The notes below the pieces were generated by a model. That model had not been told where the DNA came from and did not search any database. It saw only the letters and a list, made by a program, of their open reading frames with translations. Shown here piece after piece: positions 27,719 through 34,890 of a stretch of 57,836 nucleotides of DNA. Source of the DNA: an uncultured Clostridia bacterium (GTDB lineage Bacteria; Bacillota; Clostridia; Lachnospirales; CAG-274); assembly GCA_947585865.1 (NCBI GenBank), contig CANPXH010000014.1, positions 1 to 57,836 on the forward strand, written 5' to 3'. The translations under genes and the position numbers were made by a program. Position 1 is the stretch's first letter. Each line of letters opens with the position of its first letter.

Positions 27719-27821
27719 AGCAAACTGCCCCTCTGTACGAATATATATTTTCATCATTTTTATGGGTAAAACTGCACAAAAACCAGTAAAAGCCCTTCCT
27801 AAAGTTACCCCCTTTAGGAAA
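27656..27821 (-). repeat. Left arm of the long inverted repeat (leader plus first codons)
   Basis: About 166 bases match 29181-29346 in inverted orientation with roughly a dozen mismatches, counted by eye. The arm contains the 25-bp core site, the leader, the Shine-Dalgarno site and about the first 20 codons of the sugar transferase gene. Similarity stops abruptly on the segment side, right at the core site. Confidence 0.9.
27796..27820 (-). other. Left recombinase core site (inverted-arm crossover site)
   Basis: Read on the minus strand: arm TTCCTAAAG, spacer GGGGTAA, arm CTTTAGGAA, i.e. perfect 9-bp inverted arms around a 7-bp asymmetric spacer. This is the usual design of a tyrosine recombinase crossover site. 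The matching site at 29182-29206 has the same spacer in the opposite genomic orientation, so recombination between them would invert the DNA between. Its use by the adjacent recombinase is inferred. Confidence 0.75.
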
Positions 27822-27843
27822 AATGCAAAGAATGTCTTATATA

Positions 27844-27872
27844 AAGATATCACGTTTTTTAATAATAGTCAA
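27844..27872 (-). promoter_or_regulatory. Sigma-A-type promoter facing the left operon, inside the invertible segment
   Basis: On the minus strand, TTGACT (27872-27867), a 17-base spacer and TATCTT (27849-27844) form a good housekeeping promoter. Transcription would start near 27837, cross the core site and reach the sugar transferase ATG about 120 bases on. The promoter lies on the recombinase-gene side of the core site, so it would turn with the segment. Confidence 0.7.
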
Positions 27873-28041
27873 CAACAATTATAACTAATTTTTCCTATTT
27901 TTGGGCAAAAAATTTATTGTAAACGCCAAAATAAAGGGTTTTGTTATAAAATAATTATATCCATAACCGTTGGACAAAGGTAAAAATCAGCTAATAATTG
28001 ATTTTATACCGTCAATTTTTTTGTCAGAAAGGATGAGGCAT
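27873..28041. other. Spacer upstream of the recombinase gene
   Basis: This AT-rich spacer lies between the left-facing promoter and the recombinase gene. Several TATAA-like stretches occur around 27945-27960, but none has a convincing -35 at the right distance. The recombinase promoter therefore cannot be fixed. Confidence 0.4.
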
Positions 28042-29112
28042 ATGTCAAAGAAAGGAAGAAACATTTATAAGAGAAAGGATGGCAGATGGGAGGGAAGAAT
28101 ATATTGCAGCGGCACCTCAAAATACAGATCTGTATATGGCAAAAGCTATGCACAGGTGAAGGAGAAGCTATCTTACATAGAAGCGGATCAGGGGCAGCAG
28201 CCGGGAGAGAGTTTCTTCCTATTTAATACCATTTTGAGAGAATGGCTGGAAACAAAAAAGAAGGACATAAAGGAAAGCAGTTATTATTGCTACAAGAGCA
28301 AGCTCAACAAGCATATATTGCCTTTTTTTAAAAACATAAGATACAGCCACGTAAATGAAACGAAAATAACGGAGTTTATGAGGCTTAAAATGCAAGAAGA
28401 CCTATCATCCAAATATATTGCCGACATGGTCATAATTATAAAATCCGCCGCAAGATGGTGTGAAAAAACAAAAGGATATTTAAACAGGGTCGCCTCTGTC
28501 AGTAATATCAAAGTTAAGCGTAAGACCCCTGTCCTTCTCAATATATCAGAGCAAAGAACTCTTCAAAATTATTTGCTGTCCGAAAACAGTTGCACAGCTG
28601 TGGGCATTTATTTGTGTATGTATACCGGGCTTCGTATAGGTGAGCTATGTGCTCTTAAATGGTCCGACATAGATCTGAACAAAAAAATCATGTACATAAA
28701 TAAGACCGCTCAAAGATTGATCGTAAACAACAAGACTGCCGTCAAATTGATCGCACCCAAAACCGGCAACTCTGTACGTGCTATTCCGCTACCAACATTT
28801 TTGGTTAAAATACTCAATAACTTTAAAGGCGACAACAATTGTTTTTTGCTTTCGGGAACAGATAAAATAATTGAACCTCGATGTCTCTCATATCGATTTA
28901 AAAACATTTTGAAAAAGGCGAACCTTCCGCCAATTAAATTTCATTCGCTCAGACATACATTTGCCACAAACTGTCTTCAGCAGAATTTTGATATTAAAAC
29001 TCTCAGCGAGATCTTGGGGCATTCCAACGTAAGTATCACTATGAAAATATATGTACACTCCTCTATGGAAAGAAAAGTTGAGTGTATGAAACTTCTTAAA
29101 CCCTTATTGTAA
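28042..29112 (+). CDS. Tyrosine recombinase, candidate DNA invertase for the promoter segment
   Basis: The 356-residue protein has an N-terminal arm-binding-like region with basic residues (MSKKGRNIYKRKDGRWEGRI), a core-binding SAM-like domain around residues 60-150, and a complete catalytic domain. The catalytic set is R198 in TGLRIGELCALKW, K241, H301 and R304 in HSLRHTFAT, H327 in LGHSN, and the nucleophile Y337 in KIYVHSS. The start at 28042 is chosen over upstream TTG and ATG options because GGATGAGG precedes it. It is encoded inside the segment bounded by the two inverted core sites, as expected of a self-contained invertase. A phage or transposon integrase is less likely because no other mobile genes are present. 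Confidence 0.92.
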   Translation: MSKKGRNIYKRKDGRWEGRIYCSGTSKYRSVYGKSYAQVKEKLSYIEADQGQQPGESFFLFNTILREWLETKKKDIKESSYYCYKSKLNKHILPFFKNIRYSHVNETKITEFMRLKMQEDLSSKYIADMVIIIKSAARWCEKTKGYLNRVASVSNIKVKRKTPVLLNISEQRTLQNYLLSENSCTAVGIYLCMYTGLRIGELCALKWSDIDLNKKIMYINKTAQRLIVNNKTAVKLIAPKTGNSVRAIPLPTFLVKILNNFKGDNNCFLLSGTDKIIEPRCLSYRFKNILKKANLPPIKFHSLRHTFATNCLQQNFDIKTLSEILGHSNVSITMKIYVHSSMERKVECMKLLKPLL

Positions 29113-29181
29113 ATTGTACCGTCATAGTTTTTGTCTATAACATTTTCAAACCCGCATATTTATTGACTTTGTAAAAAGCCT
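29113..29181. other. Spacer between the recombinase gene and the right core site, no strong promoter
   Basis: The best rightward candidates are weak: TTGTCT at 29131 with CATATT 18 bases later, and TTGACT at 29163 with TAGAGG after 17 bases. Neither matches the quality of the left-facing promoter, which suggests that the right operon is the poorly expressed one in this orientation. Confidence 0.4.
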
Positions 29182-29346
29182 TTCCTAGAGGGGGTAACTT
29201 TAGGAAGGGCTTTTACCCGTTTTTGTGCAGTTTTACCCATAGAAATAACGGAAATATATATTCGTACAGAGGGGCAGTTTGTTATGAGTATGGAACACAA
29301 TGAGCTCTATGCCGATGGGGGCGTCGGGATAAGGGCTGTTATAGAT
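29181..29346 (+). repeat. Right arm of the long inverted repeat (leader plus first codons)
   Basis: This arm mirrors 27656-27821. It includes the core site, the conserved leader with GGGCTTTTACCC, the Shine-Dalgarno stretch GAGGGGCAG and the codons for MSMEHNELYADGGVGIRAVID. The conserved leader after the crossover site would give both operons the same 5' untranslated region whichever way the segment lies. Confidence 0.9.
29182..29206 (+). other. Right recombinase core site (inverted-arm crossover site)
   Basis: Arm TTCCTAGAG, spacer GGGGTAA, arm CTTTAGGAA. It differs from the left site at one base in the first arm and has the identical 7-bp spacer. Because the spacer is asymmetric, the relative orientation of the two sites predicts inversion, not excision, of about 1.36 kb. 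Confidence 0.75.
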
Positions 29347-29571
29347 AATGCTGACAGAGAAATTGTCGGTGTGGAAAAAAGAGGGGCAAGAAAAATGATA
29401 TATTTCTTTATCAAAAGGGCTTTTGACATAGTGGCTTCCCTTTGCGGTATGCTGCTTCTTTCGCCTGTCTTTCTTGTGACCGCTATTGCCATAAAAATTG
29501 AGGACGGCGGTCCTGTTGTGTTTACACAGGATAGGATAGGCAAGGACGGAAAGCCTTTTTTGTTGATATGA
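29284..29571 (+). pseudogene. Truncated priming sugar transferase at the head of the right operon
   Basis: The 95-codon frame keeps the shared N-terminus, the membrane helix and GGPVVFTQDRIGKDGKPF. It then ends abruptly (LLI, stop) where intact enzymes continue with LYKFRSM. The catalytic region is missing. An intact sugar transferase of different sequence follows at 29633. The remnant probably marks the join where a new gene cassette replaced the older operon body while the switch leader was kept. Confidence 0.85.
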
Positions 29572-29632
29572 AAATATTATTCTAAATATTTATTAGAAAA
29601 ATTGGAACACAGAACGGAGTTGTAAATACAAA

Positions 29633-30250
29633 ATGAACAAAACTATTTATTTTGCCATTAAAAGATTGATAGACATACTAATTTCATCTATAGCGTTAAT
29701 AGTACTTTCGCCGTTGTTCTTGATTGTTGCAATAATAATAAAAATACAGTCACCCGGTCCGGTTATACACAAAAGGAAATGCGTTTCTAAAAACGGATAT
29801 TATGACATGTATAAATTCAGGTCTATGGTTACCGATGCCAATAATCTAGAAAAATATATGACACCTGATCAAATAACCGAATATCAAAAAGAAATGAAGC
29901 TTGATGACGATCCAAGAATAACAAAAATAGGCAAGGTCATACGAGAAACCAGCATTGATGAACTGCCGCAGCTTATGGATATTTTAAAAGGTGATATGTC
30001 ATTAATAGGTCCAAGACCCATGGTAGAAGATGAAGCAGAGTATTATGGTGATGATTTGCCAAAGGTTTTATCGGTAAAACCAGGAATTACCGGCTATTGG
30101 CAAACTCATGGACGAAGCAACTGTACATATGAAAGCGGAGAAAGGCAAAAATTAGAACTTTATTATGCTGAATGCTGTTCTCTTTTACTTGATCTGAAAA
30201 TATTTTTCAAAACATTTAAGGTCGTACTTAAAAGGGAGGGAGCAAAATGA
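29633..30250 (+). CDS. Priming undecaprenyl-phosphate sugar phosphotransferase of the right operon
   Basis: The 205-residue bacterial sugar transferase has one N-terminal membrane helix. The catalytic motifs are MYKFRSMV, DDDPRITKIGKVIRETSIDE (20 residues, then LPQ) and KPGITGYWQTHGRSN. It overlaps the next gene by 4 bases. It should start the right repeat unit on undecaprenyl phosphate. Because it differs clearly from the left enzyme, the first sugar may differ between the two polymers. Confidence 0.92.
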   Translation: MNKTIYFAIKRLIDILISSIALIVLSPLFLIVAIIIKIQSPGPVIHKRKCVSKNGYYDMYKFRSMVTDANNLEKYMTPDQITEYQKEMKLDDDPRITKIGKVIRETSIDELPQLMDILKGDMSLIGPRPMVEDEAEYYGDDLPKVLSVKPGITGYWQTHGRSNCTYESGERQKLELYYAECCSLLLDLKIFFKTFKVVLKREGAK

Positions 30251-30954
30251 AGGCTTTTTTGCTGGCAGCAGGTTTGGGAACCCGTCTGAGACCCATAACC
30301 GACAATACACCTAAATGTTTAGTTCCTATATGCGGTAAGCCAATGCTTAGTTGGTGGATAGAACTATTTGAAAAGCATGGTATAACGGACGTACTGATAA
30401 ATACACATTATCTGAGAGATCAGGTTTCCGATTTTATAAATGAACATAACAAAAGCAATCCAAAAGTAACTCTTTATGAAGCGTATGAACCTGTATTGAT
30501 AGGTTCCGGCGGAACAATATTAAAAAACAGGTCTTTCATACAAGATGATGAGGATTTTCTTATATGTTATGCGGACAACCTTACAGACACAAATTTATCT
30601 GATTTTATAAATTTTCATAAGTCTAATGACGGTATATTGTCAATGGCTCTGTTCCATACAAATCACCCGAAATCATGTGGGATTGCAGAGACAGACAAAA
30701 ATAACAGGATAGTTGATTTCATAGAAAAGCCAGATAGACCGAAATCAGATTTGGCAAATGCAGGCATGTATGTTACCGATAGCAAAATATTTGAATACTT
30801 GTGGGAAAAAGAACTGCTGGATCTTGGAAAAGATGTATTGCCTAAGCTTATAGGAAATATGTACGGATGGGAAAACAACTCATATCTGATAGATGTCGGA
30901 ACTCTTGACAATTACAAAAAGGCTCAATCAGATTGGAAAGAAATGGGGCATTAA
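30247..30954 (+). CDS. hddC: Nucleotidyltransferase, probably heptose-1-phosphate guanylyltransferase
   Basis: The 235-residue protein has the sugar nucleotidyltransferase loop LLAAGLGTRLRPITDNTPKC and CYADNLTDTNL for metal and sugar binding. Unlike its left counterpart it has no HAD domain, which here is fused to GalE at 31927. The neighbouring HddA- and GmhA-type genes point to the GDP-manno-heptose route. A hexose-1-phosphate substrate cannot be excluded. Confidence 0.8.
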   Translation: MKAFLLAAGLGTRLRPITDNTPKCLVPICGKPMLSWWIELFEKHGITDVLINTHYLRDQVSDFINEHNKSNPKVTLYEAYEPVLIGSGGTILKNRSFIQDDEDFLICYADNLTDTNLSDFINFHKSNDGILSMALFHTNHPKSCGIAETDKNNRIVDFIEKPDRPKSDLANAGMYVTDSKIFEYLWEKELLDLGKDVLPKLIGNMYGWENNSYLIDVGTLDNYKKAQSDWKEMGH

Positions 30955-30955
30955 A

Positions 30956-31924
30956 ATGATAATTACTAAAACACCGCTCAGAATAAGTTTCACAGGAGGC
31001 GGCACGGATTTACCAGATTATTATTTAAAAAACGGCGGAGCAGTAGTTTCTGCCGGAATAAATAAATATATCTATATTACTGTTAATCCCAAATTTGACA
31101 ACATGATAAGAGTAAGCTATTCAAAGACTGAAATTGTAGATGAAGTTAAAGAACTTCATCACGATCTGGTCAGAGAAGCCTTGAAGCTTATCGGAATAAA
31201 AGGCGGTATTGAGATAACTTCTATTGCAGATATTCCCTCCGGTACAGGATTAGGCTCTTCGAGTACGTTTACAGTTGGTTTGCTCAATGCTTTATATACA
31301 TATATAGGTTACAGACCGTCGGCAAGCGAACTTGCAGAAATGGCATGTAAGATAGAAATAGATATTCTGAAGCATCCCATAGGAAAGCAAGACCAATATG
31401 CTGCCGCATATGGTGGTATGAACTATTTTAAATTCAATAAAGACGGTTCGGTTAAAAGAAAAAGGATATTCCTTGATGACAGAAATGCAAGAATAATGAG
31501 GCAAAAACTCATGATGTTTTATACAGGGATAAGAAGGAATGCAGATGATGTTTTGAAGGAACAAAAAAGCAATACAGCTAACAAAATGGATACCTTGGAT
31601 TTTATGAAAAGCCAGGCAGGCCATATGTATGAAGAGCTTTCCTTAAATGGTTTCAATGATAAATTTGCAGAAATGCTTCATGAAGGCTGGATGCATAAAC
31701 AGAAGCTTGCAAATTCAATATCCAACAGTAAAATATCAGACTATTATGAGAAAGCCGTCAAAGCAGGAGCCAAAGGTGGAAAGCTTTTGGGTGCAGGAGG
31801 CGGAGGATTTTTACTTTTCTATTGCGATGAAGATTTTCAGCCTGCTGTTGAGGAAAGTATCGGACTTCGCAGAGTGGACTTCCATGTCAGTTTAAATGGA
31901 AGCAGAGTAGTATTTTTTAGTTGA
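30956..31924 (+). CDS. hddA: D-glycero-D-manno-heptose 7-phosphate kinase (GHMP family), right copy
   Basis: The 322-residue GHMP kinase begins ITKTPLRISFTGGGTDL, has PSGTGLGSSSTFTVGLLNAL as the ATP loop, and ends with GGKLLGAGGGGFLLFY. The start at 30956 is chosen because the N-terminus then matches the left paralogue. It begins one base after the preceding stop codon. Confidence 0.9.
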   Translation: MIITKTPLRISFTGGGTDLPDYYLKNGGAVVSAGINKYIYITVNPKFDNMIRVSYSKTEIVDEVKELHHDLVREALKLIGIKGGIEITSIADIPSGTGLGSSSTFTVGLLNALYTYIGYRPSASELAEMACKIEIDILKHPIGKQDQYAAAYGGMNYFKFNKDGSVKRKRIFLDDRNARIMRQKLMMFYTGIRRNADDVLKEQKSNTANKMDTLDFMKSQAGHMYEELSLNGFNDKFAEMLHEGWMHKQKLANSISNSKISDYYEKAVKAGAKGGKLLGAGGGGFLLFYCDEDFQPAVEESIGLRRVDFHVSLNGSRVVFFS

Positions 31925-31926
31925 TT

Positions 31927-33477
31927 ATGAAAAATTTTGAAGAAATACCAATTGTTTTTTTAGACCGTGACGGTGTTATAAACGAAAAGGCAAAGCCTCA
32001 TGAGTATATTACAAAATGGGAAGATTTCAAATTTCTGCCCGATGTTTATAATGCCATACATAGCTTAAATGAGTTGGGATATAAAATTTTTGTTGTAACA
32101 AATCAGCGGTGCATAGCAAGAGGTATTGCAACAACAGAGGAGATTGAATTACTCAACCAAAAAATGGAAGAAAATCTTTTAATGCACGATTGTCATATAG
32201 ATGGTATTTACATGTGTCCCCATGACTATTCAGACAATTGCGAATGCAGAAAACCCAAAGATGGTTTGCTGAGAATGGCAGCAAAGGATTCCATGTCAGA
32301 CAAAAAGCTCATTGACAAGTCAAGATCATGGATGATAGGTGATTCCGATACCGATATAGAAGCCGGCAAAAGATTTGGTATAAACACAATATATATAACA
32401 GATAAAAAGACGGTATTACACCATGATAGTGCCGGAAGATTACATCTGGAAACTGAAAGCTTGTTTGACGCAGTCAACAAAATCAAAGAATATCAGGAGA
32501 AGAAAATGAAAGTACTTATTACAGGCGGAGCCGGTTATATAGGCAGCCATACAAACAGACTATTAAATGAAGAAGGATTTCAAACAGTGGTTTTGGATGA
32601 TTTGAGCGATGGCCATAAAGAAGCTGTTGTTGCAGGAACATTTGTTGAAGGAAGCTTTGGCGATAAGGAATTGTTGGACAAGCTGATGACGAAAAATAAT
32701 TTTGACGCTGTTATACATTTTGCTGCATTTGCATCAGTACCCGATTCAGTTATACGACCGGCTAGGTACTATAGAAATAATGTTACAAATATGCAGACTC
32801 TTTTAGACGCCTGTGTTGAACATGACATCAAATATTTTGTTTTCAGTTCATCTGCTGCGACTTTTGGCGATCCGCAATATGTTCCTATGGATGAAAATCA
32901 TCCGCAAGAGCCGATAAATCCTTATGGATACACAAAGCTCATAGGTGAACATTTGCTTGCGGACTATGAAAGAGCCTACGGTATAAAGTACTGCGCTTTC
33001 AGATACTTCTGTGCGGCAGGAGATTCAAAAGACGGGATAATAGGCGAAGCCCATGATCCCGAAACACACTTGATACCTGTCATGCTTAAGGCAATGATAT
33101 CCGGGAAACCGTTTAAAGTATTCGGAAATGATTATGATACCCGTGACGGAAGCTGTATTAGAGACTTTATTCATGTACTGGATATTGCAAAGGCTCATAT
33201 ATTAGGACTTGAATGGATAATGAAGAACAATGCCTCAAATATTTTTAATCTGGGAAGTAATCAAGGCTTTACAGTCCTTGAAATGATAAAAGCACTTGAA
33301 GCTGTAAGTAAAAAAAGTGTGCCTTATGAAATATCGGGCAGACGCAAGGGTGATCCTGCCGTATTGGTCGCTTCAAACAAAAAAGCAGAGGAAGTATTGG
33401 GTTGGAAGGCAGAACACAGCAGTATTGAAGAAATACTGAAAGACGCTTTAAATTGGGAATTAAATAAAAAATACTGA
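31927..33477 (+). CDS. Fused heptose-bisphosphate phosphatase (HAD) and UDP-glucose 4-epimerase
   Basis: The 516-residue protein joins a GmhB-type HAD phosphatase to a GalE-type epimerase. The HAD half spans residues 1 to about 190, with FLDRDGVINEKAK, VVTNQRCIARG, CPHDYSDNCECRKPKDG and IGDSDTDIEAG. The epimerase half starts at residue 194: ITGGAGYIGSHTNRLL, the Y-x3-K in NPYGYTKLIGEHLL, and the long GalE C-terminus. AGGAG lies 6 bases before the internal ATG at 32506, so a separate epimerase could also be translated. The two domains act in different pathways, so the fusion may only secure joint expression. The left operon fuses the same phosphatase to HddC instead. Confidence 0.9.
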   Translation: MKNFEEIPIVFLDRDGVINEKAKPHEYITKWEDFKFLPDVYNAIHSLNELGYKIFVVTNQRCIARGIATTEEIELLNQKMEENLLMHDCHIDGIYMCPHDYSDNCECRKPKDGLLRMAAKDSMSDKKLIDKSRSWMIGDSDTDIEAGKRFGINTIYITDKKTVLHHDSAGRLHLETESLFDAVNKIKEYQEKKMKVLITGGAGYIGSHTNRLLNEEGFQTVVLDDLSDGHKEAVVAGTFVEGSFGDKELLDKLMTKNNFDAVIHFAAFASVPDSVIRPARYYRNNVTNMQTLLDACVEHDIKYFVFSSSAATFGDPQYVPMDENHPQEPINPYGYTKLIGEHLLADYERAYGIKYCAFRYFCAAGDSKDGIIGEAHDPETHLIPVMLKAMISGKPFKVFGNDYDTRDGSCIRDFIHVLDIAKAHILGLEWIMKNNASNIFNLGSNQGFTVLEMIKALEAVSKKSVPYEISGRRKGDPAVLVASNKKAEEVLGWKAEHSSIEEILKDALNWELNKKY

Positions 33478-33493
33478 TAAAGAGAGGATAAAA

Positions 33494-34072
33494 ATGGAAC
33501 TGGATTTTAAAGACGCTATGCGTAAATACATAGAAACAGAGATAAAAATATCCGAATCTCTCGATTTAGATGAAATAAATGTAGCTGCAAATGCCATAGT
33601 AGACTGCCGCAACAGAGGCGGAATAATTTATACAATGGGTAACGGAGGCAGCGCAGCAACAGCAAGCCATTTCGTATGTGATTTTTCAAAAGGCGCAAGT
33701 GAATATGTAAAAGGCAACAAATTTAAGTTTGAGTGTTTGTGTGACAACACACCTATAGTGATGGCAATAGCAAACGATATAAGCTATGATGAAATTTTCA
33801 GATTTCAGTTGGAGAATAGACTTACAGCTAATGATTTGATAGTGGCAATATCAGGCAGCGGTAATTCACAAAATGTCCTAAATGCCGTTGAATATGCAAA
33901 AAGCATAGGAACAAAGGTCATCGGCATAACGGGTTACAGCGGCGGAAAGCTTATGGAAATGTCGGATTACAAGATGCATGTAAATATAGATGATATGCAG
34001 ATAGTTGAAGATATTCATATGATGTTCGATCATATGCTACTGAGAGTCTTTGAGGAAGTTTTGAATAGATAA
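33494..34072 (+). CDS. gmhA: Sedoheptulose-7-phosphate isomerase (SIS domain), right copy
   Basis: The 192-residue SIS protein has MGNGGSAATASHFVCDFSKG and AISGSGNSQNVLNAVEYAK. It follows the HAD-GalE gene with a GAGAGG site and completes a second heptose-phosphate set. It diverges from the left GmhA, so the two sets probably have separate histories. Confidence 0.88.
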   Translation: MELDFKDAMRKYIETEIKISESLDLDEINVAANAIVDCRNRGGIIYTMGNGGSAATASHFVCDFSKGASEYVKGNKFKFECLCDNTPIVMAIANDISYDEIFRFQLENRLTANDLIVAISGSGNSQNVLNAVEYAKSIGTKVIGITGYSGGKLMEMSDYKMHVNIDDMQIVEDIHMMFDHMLLRVFEEVLNR

Positions 34073-34135
34073 ACCTGTTAGTTATAGATATTTATAATAC
34101 ATCTTTTTGTTGCTAAAAAATAAGAGAGCGATGCT

Positions 34136-34627
34136 ATGAATACAAAAAGAGTTATATATGGTATATGTGTTTTAGCAGTAATGACAGTCATATTTCTTTT
34201 TTCAAGTCAAAATTATGACAATACTATGAAAACAAGTGACTTGATAGTAAAACCTATTGAAAATGTCATAAAATACAATACTGGTAAAAGCTTTGAAACA
34301 ATAGAAGCAGAACAAAGCTATTTTAGTAAAGTTGAAGAAAATTTAGACGTTGTAGTAAGGAAAAGCGCTCATATGATGCTCTTTGCAATTCTCGCAATTT
34401 TTCTGTACTTGTGGTTAAAAACATTTTATATAGATGATTATAATGCTTTGATGCTAATACTTGTTTTTTGCAGTATTTATGCAGGTATTGATGAGATACA
34501 TCAGCATTTTGTGAATAAGCGAAATGCCAGATTTACAGATGTGTGTATTGACGAATTTGGTGCTGTTATAAGCGTGGTCTTAGTTTGGCTTTATGTAAAG
34601 GTCAAAAATGTCTGGACTGAATTTTAA
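34136..34627 (+). CDS. VanZ-like membrane protein (right copy)
   Basis: The 163-residue protein is a paralogue of the protein at 26513-27004 with the same four-helix layout and the same marks (RKSAHMMLFAILA, YAGIDEIHQHFVNKRNAR). Its presence in both divergent operons suggests a function tied to the polysaccharide machinery. That function is not known. Confidence 0.85.
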   Translation: MNTKRVIYGICVLAVMTVIFLFSSQNYDNTMKTSDLIVKPIENVIKYNTGKSFETIEAEQSYFSKVEENLDVVVRKSAHMMLFAILAIFLYLWLKTFYIDDYNALMLILVFCSIYAGIDEIHQHFVNKRNARFTDVCIDEFGAVISVVLVWLYVKVKNVWTEF

Positions 34628-34890
34628 GTAAGAGTATGGTTTTATATAAAAGGCCAAAAAGAAATATACTTTAATGATGCAAAAAATTGATAGTACTTAC
34701 AAGTATATGAGCATATTTAAAAAAAATTTGAAAAATTCAGTTATAAATTTTTAAGTATAACTTAAAAAAACAATTAAATAGAGCATTTTTTAGTTTGTAT
34801 TTTAAATGAAAAAATTAGAAAAGAAAATTATTCAGCAATTTGCAGACAGGCTGAGCTTATTGAAGAATTCAGGAAAATGGCAGGAGTAAA
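34628..34890 (+). other. Intergenic stretch with a possible C-terminal gene fragment
   Basis: The stretch is mostly AT-rich. In its last part, a frame open from about 34778 ends in a TGA at 34892-34894 that overlaps the next start. It reads CRQAELIEEFRKMAGVK, which looks like a real protein tail. It may be the remnant of a gene deleted upstream of the epimerase. Confidence 0.35.

Noticed and set aside
28042..29112. Integrase of a prophage, integrative element or transposon
   Set aside because: No phage, conjugation or transposase genes are nearby. The flanking repeats are inverted and extend into the coding starts of both operons, which fits a switch better than an insertion.
29113..29181. 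Rightward promoter of comparable strength to the left one
   Set aside because: Candidate -35/-10 pairs are poor matches. I list the stretch as a spacer and treat the asymmetry as an observation to test.
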